Shown piece by piece: positions 49,340-57,306 of a stretch of 64,000 nucleotides of DNA. Origin of the DNA: JAGNLV01 sp964612145 (GTDB lineage: Bacteria; Zixibacteria; MSB-5A5; GN15; FEB-12); assembly GCA_964612145.1 (NCBI GenBank), contig CAZTBP010000001.1, positions 186,001-250,000 of the forward strand, given 5' to 3'. Each line of letters begins with the position of its first letter. The stretch's first letter is position 1. The translations under genes were made by a program, and so were the position numbers. The notes under the pieces are model-generated. The model did not search any database. It was given only the letters and a program-made list of their open reading frames with translations, and was not told the origin of the DNA.

Positions 49340-50266
49340 TTATCCGAATCTGCCCGTTATGTAGTCCTCTGTTTTCTTCAGCGACGGATTAGTGAATATC
49401 TTCTTTGTCGGCCCGAATTCAATGAGGTTGCCCTCATAGAAGAAGGCCGTGTAGTCACTGATACGAGCTGCCTGCTGCATGTTGTGCGTGACGATTATGA
49501 TTGTGTAGTTTCTTCTGAGCTCCCCAATCAAGTCTTCAATCTTCGCCGTCGAGATCGGATCGAGGGCTGACGCCGGTTCGTCCATCAAAAGCACCTCCGG
49601 CCGCACTGCCAGCGCCCGCGCGATACACAGCCGCTGCTGCTGACCGCCGGACAGCATATACGCACTTTGATCGAGCTTGTCATTTACCTCATCCCAGAGA
49701 AATGAGCGCTTCAACGCCTCTTCCACTGCTTCCGTAACGATATGTTTCTCGTTTACGCCGTTCACACGCAGGCCATAGGCAACATTGTCGAAGACCGATT
49801 TCGGGAACGGATTCGACTTCTGAAATACCATCCCGACCCGTGTTCGCAGGGCCGAAACATCCTGAATATCGCGGTAAATATCCAGGTCGTCCAGTTTAAC
49901 TGTCCCCTCCATGCGGGTGCCGGGTATCGTGTCATTCATCCGATTTAGTGTCCGGAGGAACGTTGATTTTCCGCAGCCCGATGGACCAATCAGCGCCGTT
50001 ACGTGCTTCTCGGCCATATCGATACTGACATCCCGAAGCGCTTGGATGTTGCCGTAAAAAAACTTCTGATCACGAACTGTAATCTTGTAATAAAGGTCCT
50101 TGCCTTCATTCTCTGAGGCCGCGATACCCTCGGTATTCGGCTCCGGTGTCTGCTGATTCGGCCGTGCAGACTCCTGTCCAACGTCAGGACGCAGCATCTG
50201 AATGGTCTGATCTTTAGGTGTCATATTAGATTTATTCTCTGCCGGTTTATCGTTCTCATCAGGCAT
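49340..50266 (-). CDS. pstB: Phosphate ABC transporter ATP-binding protein PstB
   Basis: A 308-residue ABC ATPase: Walker A GPSGCGKS, Q-loop VFQKSNPFPKS, signature LSGGQQQR, Walker B VLLMDEPASALDP and H-loop THNMQQAARISD. NPFPKSVFDNVAYG is specific to PstB. About 50 extra residues at the N-terminus, polar and rich in Asn, Pro and Glu, have no counterpart in the usual 250-260-residue protein. The ATG overlaps the pstA stop by eight bases; a later start near the LYYKITVRDQ segment would restore normal size. Confidence 0.96.
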   Translation of the reverse strand: MPDENDKPAENKSNMTPKDQTIQMLRPDVGQESARPNQQTPEPNTEGIAASENEGKDLYYKITVRDQKFFYGNIQALRDVSIDMAEKHVTALIGPSGCGKSTFLRTLNRMNDTIPGTRMEGTVKLDDLDIYRDIQDVSALRTRVGMVFQKSNPFPKSVFDNVAYGLRVNGVNEKHIVTEAVEEALKRSFLWDEVNDKLDQSAYMLSGGQQQRLCIARALAVRPEVLLMDEPASALDPISTAKIEDLIGELRRNYTIIIVTHNMQQAARISDYTAFFYEGNLIEFGPTKKIFTNPSLKKTEDYITGRFG

Positions 50267-51227
50267 CGTGACGTCTCGCTCGGAGTTTGGATCGGATGAT
50301 AATCGCAGTAAAATTAAGCAGGAACGTCAGGACAAGCAACACCAAAACCGTCCCGTAAAGAATCGGTCGCGTCGCCTCAATGTCCGGCGACTGCGTCGCC
50401 ATGACGTAAATATGATATCCCAGTTCCATAAACTGATCATTTAACTTGCTCGGTAAATACGGCAGATAATAAGCTGCGCCGGTAAACATTATCGGCGCCA
50501 CTTCACCGGCACCGCGACTGACGGCCAGAATGGCTCCGGTCAAAATGCCCGGCATCGCCTGCGGGATAATAATCCGACGGATCGTCTGAAGCTTGGTCGC
50601 CCCCAACGCATACGAGGCATCTTTCAACTCCTGCGGGATTGTCCGGAGTGCTTCCTCAGTCGAGATTATCACAACCGGTAAGGTCAGAATAGCCAGGGTA
50701 GCGGACGCCCAGATGATCGCGGGCTGACCCCATACCGGCCCAGCCTCGTCGGAGAAAAAGACCGAGTCGATACCATCACCGATAAAGAATATGAAAAAAC
50801 CCAACCCGAATAGCCCGAACACAATCGACGGAACACCCGCTAGATTGCTGATTGCAATACGAATCAATCGTGTGATCCTTGAATCCGGACTCGTGTACTC
50901 CTGCAGGTAAATCGCCGTCAGGACGCCAATCGGTACCACCCCTATTGTCATCAGCATAACGAGCGCGACCGTTCCGAAAATCGCCGGAAAAATGCCACCG
51001 CCCTCCATACCGTTTTCAGGCGGATGGGTCAGAAAGTCCCAGCTAATCGTGCCCAATCCGCCGACAGCAACATTCCCCAGGATAATTAGCAAAATCAACG
51101 TGATCAGCCCCGCCGCTGCCAGCGTTAGCAGCTTCGGGATAGTGCCGGAGCTTTTCGCAGAAAGATCAAACTCGATCCTGTCGATCACTGAAATGTCTTT
51201 TTTTATTGGCGTCGGAATCTCGCTCAT
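50259..51227 (-). CDS. pstA: Phosphate ABC transporter permease PstA
   Basis: A 322-residue inner-membrane permease with six main helices. An N-terminal helix LLTLAAAGLITLILLIILG is followed by a periplasmic loop ISWDFLTHPPENGMEGGGIF, typical of PstA. The EAA loop is EALRTIPQELKDASYALGATKLQTI. Ends with the basic RSKLRARRHDA. It overlaps pstC by four bases and pstB by eight. Confidence 0.95.
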   Translation of the reverse strand: MSEIPTPIKKDISVIDRIEFDLSAKSSGTIPKLLTLAAAGLITLILLIILGNVAVGGLGTISWDFLTHPPENGMEGGGIFPAIFGTVALVMLMTIGVVPIGVLTAIYLQEYTSPDSRITRLIRIAISNLAGVPSIVFGLFGLGFFIFFIGDGIDSVFFSDEAGPVWGQPAIIWASATLAILTLPVVIISTEEALRTIPQELKDASYALGATKLQTIRRIIIPQAMPGILTGAILAVSRGAGEVAPIMFTGAAYYLPYLPSKLNDQFMELGYHIYVMATQSPDIEATRPILYGTVLVLLVLTFLLNFTAIIIRSKLRARRHDA

Positions 51228-52183
51228 GCCGTTTTCCCCTGGAGCTGCTGTTTTAGTCTCTTCAGGAAAACTTCCCCACCCAGGTTTATCGTGAAAGTAA
51301 AGATGAACAGTAACGTCCCAATCATGAACAGCACGCTGTAATGGGCTGATCCGAAAACAACCTCCGCCAGCTCGGCCGCAATGGTAGCGGAAAACGTACG
51401 CACCGAATCAGTTGGGGAAAGCGTGAGCAGCGCCGCGTTGCCTGAAGCCATCAGGACTATCATCGTCTCACCGATCGCCCGCCCGAAGCCAAGGACGATT
51501 CCTGCCGAAATACCCGGCAGGGCGGCCGGCAGGACAACTGTCCGGGAAACCTGCCACCGGTTGGCGCCCAGCGCCAGCGACGCATCGCGGAGATACCTCG
51601 GCACCGACGTCATTGCATCCTCGGCAATTGTGAAGACGATTGGTATAACGGCCAGTCCCAGGGCAATACCGGCATTCAACGCATTCAATCGATACGTTAG
51701 CCCGAGCACATTCTGCACAAATGTCGCCATTACAAGCAGAGCAAAAAATCCCAGCACAACTGAGGGAATACCAGCCAGAAGTTCCACCACCGGCTTAACA
51801 ATCTCTCTCATCCGCTTTGAGGCAAACTCGGCCGAATAGATTGCCGCTCCCACACCAAGTGGAACGGCGAAAAGCATTGCAATCAGGGCGGCTTTGATTG
51901 TCCCGACGAATAGCGGAAGAAGCGAATACTTAGGTGCTTCTGACTCCGGCTGCCATTTCCACGTAGACTCCCCGCCTTCTTTCCACTCCTGTTTGAAGAC
52001 CATCTTGTCGATTGATGCCTCTTCCTTGACAAAGTCGTCGGTAAAAATCGGCAGAGCCTCCTTGAAAATAAAAATGAAAATCAGTGCAACCGCTATCAGG
52101 GCCGACAAGGCCGTGATCTGGATGAACCTCTCTCCAAGAAACTCCTTAACCTTGGACTTGGGCTTAAATTCGTATCGTTCCAT
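51224..52183 (-). CDS. pstC: Phosphate ABC transporter permease PstC
   Basis: A 319-residue permease. Helix 1 (ITALSALIAVALIFIFIFKEALP) is followed by a periplasmic insert of about 60 residues (TDDFVKEEASIDKMVFKQEW and after), longer than in E. coli. The EAA loop EDAMTSVPRYLRDASLALGANRWQV and GFGRAIGETMIVLMASGN are as in PstC. The ATG with GAAGG upstream (MERYEFKPKSK) was chosen; two earlier starts fall next to or within a strong hairpin. Ends in LKRLKQQLQGKTA. Confidence 0.93.
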   Translation of the reverse strand: MERYEFKPKSKVKEFLGERFIQITALSALIAVALIFIFIFKEALPIFTDDFVKEEASIDKMVFKQEWKEGGESTWKWQPESEAPKYSLLPLFVGTIKAALIAMLFAVPLGVGAAIYSAEFASKRMREIVKPVVELLAGIPSVVLGFFALLVMATFVQNVLGLTYRLNALNAGIALGLAVIPIVFTIAEDAMTSVPRYLRDASLALGANRWQVSRTVVLPAALPGISAGIVLGFGRAIGETMIVLMASGNAALLTLSPTDSVRTFSATIAAELAEVVFGSAHYSVLFMIGTLLFIFTFTINLGGEVFLKRLKQQLQGKTA

Positions 52184-52201
52184 GATGCCTTCAAACATCG
52201 G

Positions 52202-52230
52202 CGACAAGCCCGGTCAAACCGGGCTTGTCG
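52202..52230 (-). terminator. Intercistronic hairpin between pstS and pstC
   Basis: A perfect 12-pair stem (CGACAAGCCCGG with CCGGGCTTGTCG) and a 5-base loop lie between the pstS stop and pstC. No T run follows, so partial termination or mRNA stabilisation is likelier than full termination. It could lower pstCAB expression relative to pstS. Confidence 0.65.
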
Positions 52231-52266
52231 CCGTCAATCTGATTTATAGACCGGCGTCAACCGTAC

Positions 52267-53118
52267 TTACGGAAGCTGGTTTTCCTCGGCCCGCTTCTTC
52301 GAAAGCGGTACATAGCCTACCTCTTCAGCCAGCTTCTGGCCCTCTTCCGACAAGCACCAGTTCAGGAGCTTCTTCATCTCGCCTTCCGGCTTTCCGTTGA
52401 AGAACCAATACAGCTCTCGCGAAATCGGGTAGCTCCCGTCAGAGACGGTTTCAGCCGTCGGCAACACGGCAGCGGTCGTATCGTCAGCCTTCACACCGCA
52501 GAACTTCACGCCGGCGGCCCACGCCAGACCACCATAACCAATACCGGCCTTATCCTTGCTCACCGCGTTTACAACCGCGGCGGTTCCCGGAAGAGTCTGG
52601 GTACGGTCGGCATAGTCCTCTTGGTCCAGTACGTGCTCTTTGAAAAAGACATACGTGCCGGAATTGTTCTCACGACTGTACAGGATGATCATCTCATCCT
52701 TGCCGCCAACCTCTTCCCAGTTCGTAATAGCACCGGTGTAGATACCCTTGAGCTGGGCAATACTCAGATCATTCAGCGGGTTGGATTCATGCAGAAAGAC
52801 GGCAATACCGTCAAGTGCCACTGACACCCGGAACGGCTCCACACCATTACGCTCTGCCAGGCGGTGTTCCTTCTCTTTCATGTCGCGTGAGGCTTCACAG
52901 ATGTCTGTCGTACCATTAATCAGGGCCGCGATTCCGGTACCCGAGCCACCACCCGAGACCTGAATAACCGAACCCGGATTGTGTTTCATGTACGCCTCGG
53001 CCCAGCGCTGACCCAGACGAACCAACGTGTCCGAACCTTTAATCGTGATAGTGCTCTCACCAATCACCATACCGGCGGAAATCGCCAGTACACCAAATAC
53101 AAACAGCAGCTTCTTCAT
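52267..53118 (-). CDS. pstS: Phosphate-binding protein PstS
   Basis: A 283-residue periplasmic binding protein with signal peptide (FVFGVLAISAGMVIG). Phosphate-site motifs are IKGSDTLVRLGQRWAEAY, VSGGGSGTGIAALINGTTDI, ASRDMKEKE, LDGIAVFLHESNPLNDLSI and SRENNSGTYVFFKEHVL, then GIGYGGL. Captures inorganic phosphate for PstCAB. AAGGAG lies before the ATG. A candidate Pho box is about 60-80 bases upstream. Confidence 0.97.
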   Translation of the reverse strand: MKKLLFVFGVLAISAGMVIGESTITIKGSDTLVRLGQRWAEAYMKHNPGSVIQVSGGGSGTGIAALINGTTDICEASRDMKEKEHRLAERNGVEPFRVSVALDGIAVFLHESNPLNDLSIAQLKGIYTGAITNWEEVGGKDEMIILYSRENNSGTYVFFKEHVLDQEDYADRTQTLPGTAAVVNAVSKDKAGIGYGGLAWAAGVKFCGVKADDTTAAVLPTAETVSDGSYPISRELYWFFNGKPEGEMKKLLNWCLSEEGQKLAEEVGYVPLSKKRAEENQLP

Positions 53119-53174
53119 CTCTCACTATTCTCCTTGAAGTTAGTCTTCATCTTGTCTCATTGAACTTGTCAATT

Positions 53175-53196
53175 GTTAGAATTTCGTTAAATCATT
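53175..53196 (-). promoter_or_regulatory. Candidate Pho box upstream of pstS
   Basis: Read toward pstS, TAAC occurs twice exactly 11 bases apart (TTAACGAAATTCTAAC). The period equals that of PhoB and PhoP boxes. TTGACA follows. It lies 57-78 bases before the pstS start. Confidence 0.55.
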
Positions 53197-53216
53197 GCTC
53201 TTTTTTTTGACTATCG

Positions 53217-54311
53217 CTAGTATTTGAGCTGCAAGTCGATTTGAAACCGCTGAAATGTCTCCGGATCACCCACTTCGGTTCCTAAATCATTCAGGAAATA
53301 GGTCGCGTTGAGAAACATATTGGTGGCTATGGCATACCCGCCACCGAATTCGTGTCCCTTGGCATCGGTGCCGCCGCCACGGAAATCGGAGTCAGTGAAA
53401 ATGCCAACCTGCGCATCAGCCTGAATTTCTCGATAAACATATCGCAACTCCCACGTCCCCGAATTCTTTGCCTTGCCAATCCAGGTACCCACCAGCCACC
53501 CGGTCTCCAAACTGTCCGCTGCGGTATTTTTTATGAAGTCACCGGCAAGCGTGATCGGAATGCCATTAAAGTCGTGCCTTAGCTCGCCGAAGATTTCCAG
53601 AATCTCATAGTCGTTGAGATAGGTGCTGTCCATCGCCAGCGTGTTGCCGTACGAATCAGTCGCATCATAGAAGGGTGAATGCCCTCCCGAATTGACATAT
53701 TTGAAAAACCCGGCGCCGACTCCGACAGTAGTCTCTCCTTCGTTTAATCCGAAACTCACCATGCCCTGGCCACCACCCAGCCAGGAATCGTCACCTGATG
53801 AACTCTCGTCGATCCAGAAACCCGCGCCAACTGTTTGCAGGGACACGTTTTCAAGAGCCTTTTCGAATACGAGCGCGCCGCCCTCCGGGTTCAGATCGGA
53901 ATCCCACAGCAACTCCGATGAACCCGGCTTGATAAATGGATTCTTTATCTTCCCTGCCGACAGCGAAAACGATGGCGTCTGCTTCGGTGACAACGTAAAG
54001 TACGCCAGGTCAAGTCGGATCTCCTTGGTTGAAAAGGCGCTGTCTAACGTCTGATTAGTTGACCCCGGATCGTCCGAACCTGTTGCCAACTGAACTCCTA
54101 TCTTGGTCATCTCATTCACCTCGGCAGCGATGCCGATCCGGGCCCGAAGGCACTGCCGGTGGCGGGCATTCGTAGCGTCGCCGTCGCTGTCAGTTGCTTC
54201 GTGACGATAACGGAGGTCACCTTTAACCTTCACCTTTTCGGTCCAGTCTGCCGCCTCGACACTCGCAACAGTCATGAGTGGAAGTACGGCTGCCATTACG
54301 ACTCTCTTCAT
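53217..54311 (-). CDS. Porin-like outer membrane protein, probably phosphate-regulated
   Basis: A 364-residue beta-barrel protein with signal peptide (VVMAAVLPLMTVASVEA). KVKGDLRYRHEATDSDG begins the barrel, RHRQCLRARIGIAAEVNEMTKIGV and EIRLDLAYFTLSP are transmembrane strands, KIKNPFIKPG is the constriction-like loop, and FQIDLQLKY with terminal aromatic Tyr is the assembly signal. It matches the putative-porin family found in Pst/Pho regions of several phyla, an alternative to OprP/PhoE. Phosphate or polyphosphate uptake is inferred from its position between pstS and phoR and from nearby Pho boxes. Confidence 0.87.
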   Translation of the reverse strand: MKRVVMAAVLPLMTVASVEAADWTEKVKVKGDLRYRHEATDSDGDATNARHRQCLRARIGIAAEVNEMTKIGVQLATGSDDPGSTNQTLDSAFSTKEIRLDLAYFTLSPKQTPSFSLSAGKIKNPFIKPGSSELLWDSDLNPEGGALVFEKALENVSLQTVGAGFWIDESSSGDDSWLGGGQGMVSFGLNEGETTVGVGAGFFKYVNSGGHSPFYDATDSYGNTLAMDSTYLNDYEILEIFGELRHDFNGIPITLAGDFIKNTAADSLETGWLVGTWIGKAKNSGTWELRYVYREIQADAQVGIFTDSDFRGGGTDAKGHEFGGGYAIATNMFLNATYFLNDLGTEVGDPETFQRFQIDLQLKY

Positions 54312-54363
54312 CCTTGTACCTCTCTCCACAGGTAACGCGTTCCGGAGTACCCTGCTTTCTATT

Positions 54364-54392
54364 GTTAGAAATTGACTACAGTTTCGTTTACC
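54364..54392 (-). promoter_or_regulatory. Candidate Pho box, proximal copy, upstream of the porin
   Basis: Read toward the porin, AAAC and TAAC lie 22 bases apart with a degenerate middle copy. It is 53-81 bases before the start codon. Confidence 0.4.
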
Positions 54393-54404
54393 TTGCTATC
54401 ATTA

Positions 54405-54423
54405 AGCTCACAAAACTGTCACA
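54405..54423 (+). promoter_or_regulatory. E. coli-like Pho-box sequence between two lineage-type boxes
   Basis: The plus strand reads AGCTCACAAAACTGTCACA. It matches 15 of 19 positions of the E. coli Pho box CTGTCATAAAACTGTCACA. It points away from the porin gene, and chance cannot be excluded. Confidence 0.35.
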
Positions 54424-54436
54424 GTATGTGCTTAAT

Positions 54437-54458
54437 GTTAGAATAAGGTTAGGCTATC
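54437..54458 (-). promoter_or_regulatory. Candidate Pho box, distal copy, upstream of the porin
   Basis: Read toward the porin, CTAAC occurs twice exactly 11 bases apart (CTAACCTTATTCTAAC). It is about 126-147 bases before the start codon. Confidence 0.5.
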
Positions 54459-54522
54459 GAGATTTTGTTCTTTTTTTGTGTGCTCCGGCATCCGCCACGA
54501 TCAACAGCACAAACCATTAATT

Positions 54523-56298
54523 TTACGTGGGATTTGGAAGCCGTAGAATGAATGTGCTGCCCCGCCCGACCGTTGATTCGACCCTGACCTCCCCCTCGTG
54601 CACCAGCGTGATGTGCTTGACAATCGCCAGCCCCAGCCCGGTACCACCCCCCTCGCGGCTGCGGGCCTTGTCAACCCGATAAAATCGCTCGAACAACCGT
54701 GGCAGATGCTGTGCCTCGATTCCCGGACCGTTATCACTGACGTATAGCTCAACGGCGCCATCGGCCTCTCTTGCCCCCACCGTCACCGCGTCACCATCAC
54801 TACTGTACGTGATCGCGTTGTTTAACAGGTTGACGACCGCCCGTTCAAGGAGTGACTGGCTGAGCCTGACTATCAACTCCAGATTACCCGTGAGTTCCAG
54901 CTTAATCTTTTTCTTTGCTGCCCGCGGTTCACATGACTGCACAGCCGCCTTCAGAACACGTCCTACTTGCTGTCGAACCAGTTCAATCCCTTCTTCGTCG
55001 CCAACGTGCTCGATCCGCGAAAGTGCCAGCAGGTCCTCGACAATTGCGTTGAGTTGATTCACATGGCGTGCCATAATAGCGAGGAAACGCCGCGCATCGT
55101 CCGGTGAATCAACGGCGCCATCAAGAAGTGTTTCCAGAAACCCTTTTATCGACGTTATCGGTGTTCTCAATTCGTGCGAGACGTTGGCCACGAACTCCCG
55201 GCGCATATTCTCCAGTTTGCGGAGTCGCGTGATGTCATTGAGCACGATAACCGCCCCCATCGGTCGTCCGGAACCGTCTTGAAGCGTCGTACCATGCACC
55301 TGAAGCTGTCGCCCGCCAGTACCGGTCAATTCAATATTTCCCTCCACCGGCATATCAGATGAAAGCGTCTCCGCGACCAGCCTGTGCAGTTCGCTGTTTC
55401 GGACTATCTCATGCACTGCTCGGCCCTCCACCTGCTCCGGCGTGACCGAAAAGAGCCTCGCCGCCGACTCGTTGATCGTCAAAATGCTCTCGTTGGTATC
55501 GACCGCGAGCACACCCTCGACCATTGCAGCCAGAATTGCCTCCTGCTCGTTCCGCTGACGGATAACTGTCCAGATGCGATCGTGAAGCTGTGAGGCCATT
55601 TGATTCATCGCCGTCGCCAGCCCCGCTATTTCATCGTGACCCGACACCGGCAGCGAGTAGCTCAATTCACCGCGTGCAAACCTCTCGGCACCCTTTTGCA
55701 GCTCTTCTATAGGACGGGTCACGCTTCGAGATACTACCAGGCTGAGAATAACAGCCAGCAAGGCAACAACGAAACCGGCAAGCATAAGCCCCCGCGTGAA
55801 GTCAGTTATCTCCGCGTCAATATCCGTCAATGATACCGACGTCCGTACGGCCCCGACGGGACCATCCTCACCGGGAATCGGGACTGCTACGTACATGAGT
55901 GTCTTCTGAACAATATTACTGAAACGAACCGTGCTGCCTATACCCCCGGCCAGGGCCGTTGCGATTTCGGGACGCATGTGGTGAAACTCCATGTCGCGGG
56001 GATCTTCCTCGGTGTCCCCCAGAACCACTCCGCCGGCAAGAATCACCGTTACACGGGTGTCCGTTTGTTGCCCAATTGCTTTACACAGGGAATCAACGGC
56101 ACGCATCCGGAGTGAAACATCACCGCCGGTCAACTGAGGCAGGATGAGGCGAGCCCGTGTCTTGAGATCCTCCTCAACCTGGTCAAGAAAGAAGGATCGA
56201 AGCGAATGCGTGGTGTAAAAATGGGCCGCTGCCAGTGTCAGTACAATAATGAAAGCATACGACAGAAATAACTGCCACAGCATCCGCTTGGTGCGCAT
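54523..56298 (-). CDS. phoR: Phosphate-sensing histidine kinase PhoR
   Basis: A 591-residue kinase with two membrane helices (LSYAFIIVLTLAAAHFY and MLAGFVVALLAVILSLVV). They enclose a periplasmic domain of about 130 residues, then HAMP, a PAS domain (ILAAMVEGVLAVDTNESILT), the dimerisation helix with HELRTP and the ATPase (NAITYSSDGD, DNGPGIE, GGGTGLGLAIVK). The large periplasmic sensor domain is typical of PhoR outside the enterics. It phosphorylates PhoB when phosphate is scarce. The ATG directly follows the phoB stop. Confidence 0.93.
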   Translation of the reverse strand: MRTKRMLWQLFLSYAFIIVLTLAAAHFYTTHSLRSFFLDQVEEDLKTRARLILPQLTGGDVSLRMRAVDSLCKAIGQQTDTRVTVILAGGVVLGDTEEDPRDMEFHHMRPEIATALAGGIGSTVRFSNIVQKTLMYVAVPIPGEDGPVGAVRTSVSLTDIDAEITDFTRGLMLAGFVVALLAVILSLVVSRSVTRPIEELQKGAERFARGELSYSLPVSGHDEIAGLATAMNQMASQLHDRIWTVIRQRNEQEAILAAMVEGVLAVDTNESILTINESAARLFSVTPEQVEGRAVHEIVRNSELHRLVAETLSSDMPVEGNIELTGTGGRQLQVHGTTLQDGSGRPMGAVIVLNDITRLRKLENMRREFVANVSHELRTPITSIKGFLETLLDGAVDSPDDARRFLAIMARHVNQLNAIVEDLLALSRIEHVGDEEGIELVRQQVGRVLKAAVQSCEPRAAKKKIKLELTGNLELIVRLSQSLLERAVVNLLNNAITYSSDGDAVTVGAREADGAVELYVSDNGPGIEAQHLPRLFERFYRVDKARSREGGGTGLGLAIVKHITLVHEGEVRVESTVGRGSTFILRLPNPT

Positions 56299-56988
56299 TT
56301 ATTTTTCCTTAAACCGGTAACCGACCCCTCGAACAGTCTCAACGTAACGGCCGGCGTCACCCAGTTTCTTTCGAAGGCCAACGATCTGGACATCCACCGA
56401 ACGATCAGTCACGATCACATCATCACCTCGCACCTGATTCACGATTTGATATCGGGTGTACACCCAGCCCGGGCGACGAGCCAGCAGGTGCAGAATCTGG
56501 AACTCCGTGTGTGTCAACTGCACCGACTTGTCCCGTACCAGCACTTCGTGACGACCCGGGTCAATCACCAGCTCATGAATCGTAACCCGCGCATCGGAAT
56601 CCTCGACTTCCGACGACTTCCGCCGAAGTACCGCCCGCAGCCGCGCCACCAGTACTTTCGGACTGAACGGCTTGGTCACGTAGTCATCCGCGCCGAGCTC
56701 GAGCCCCGTCACGATATCACTCTCTTCACCCTTTGCCGTAAGCATGATGATCGGCACCTGGCGCGTCGACTGCTCGGTTTTGAGCTGACGGCATACTTCA
56801 AGGCCGTCGATACCCGGCAACATCAAATCCAGCAGGATTAGATCAGGCTGTTCCAATCGAGCCATAGTCAGCCCGTCCTCTCCATTGAGCGCCGCCCTGA
56901 CCCGGTAACCCTCTTTGCTCAGGTTGTACAAAATCAGTTCCTGAATGTCCTGTTCATCCTCGACCACGAGGATTGATTCCTTTGCCAT
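56299..56988 (-). CDS. phoB: Phosphate response regulator PhoB
   Basis: A 229-residue OmpR/PhoB regulator. The receiver has D11-E12 and phospho-acceptor D54 (ILLDLMLPGIDGLE) with K in VTKPFSPK. The winged helix has LTHTEFQILHLLARRPGWVYTR and DRSVDVQIVGLRKKLGDAG, ending in VRGVGYRF. The ATG with ACGGAG upstream (MAKESILVVEDE) was chosen over one 11 codons earlier. It is followed at once by phoR. It should bind the candidate Pho boxes of this window, including one upstream of itself. Confidence 0.94.
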   Translation of the reverse strand: MAKESILVVEDEQDIQELILYNLSKEGYRVRAALNGEDGLTMARLEQPDLILLDLMLPGIDGLEVCRQLKTEQSTRQVPIIMLTAKGEESDIVTGLELGADDYVTKPFSPKVLVARLRAVLRRKSSEVEDSDARVTIHELVIDPGRHEVLVRDKSVQLTHTEFQILHLLARRPGWVYTRYQIVNQVRGDDVIVTDRSVDVQIVGLRKKLGDAGRYVETVRGVGYRFKEK

Positions 56989-57063
56989 ATACTCCGTCTC
57001 CATCGGTTTAGCGACGGACACATTCCGTCATTAAGGTAAAAACCGTGCGGTCACAAGGAAACG

Positions 57064-57096
57064 ATTAAATTTGGGTTAGAGTTTCATTAGGCGGCG
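57064..57096 (-). promoter_or_regulatory. Candidate Pho box upstream of phoB
   Basis: Read toward phoB, CTAAT, CTAAC and TTAAT occur at an exact 11-base period. It is 76-108 bases before the phoB start. The rest of the 318-base gap between phoB and the NtrC-type regulator holds nothing else that could be named. Confidence 0.5.
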
Positions 57097-57306
57097 TCCC
57101 GAAGCCGGCTTGGTTGACGGATTTGACCAGACCTGCCCATAAATCGTATCTTGACTGTATCATAAGCAAGGCACCTGATGCACTGCTATTTTCATGGAAA
57201 TATGACGTTCTTTTGCGCGATGGCAGCTACCAGATACGACTGAATTCCGACAGCATTCGATAACCCCTCCCCGACAAGGCCGCCTGTTGATGGATTTGAA
57301 ATGAAG

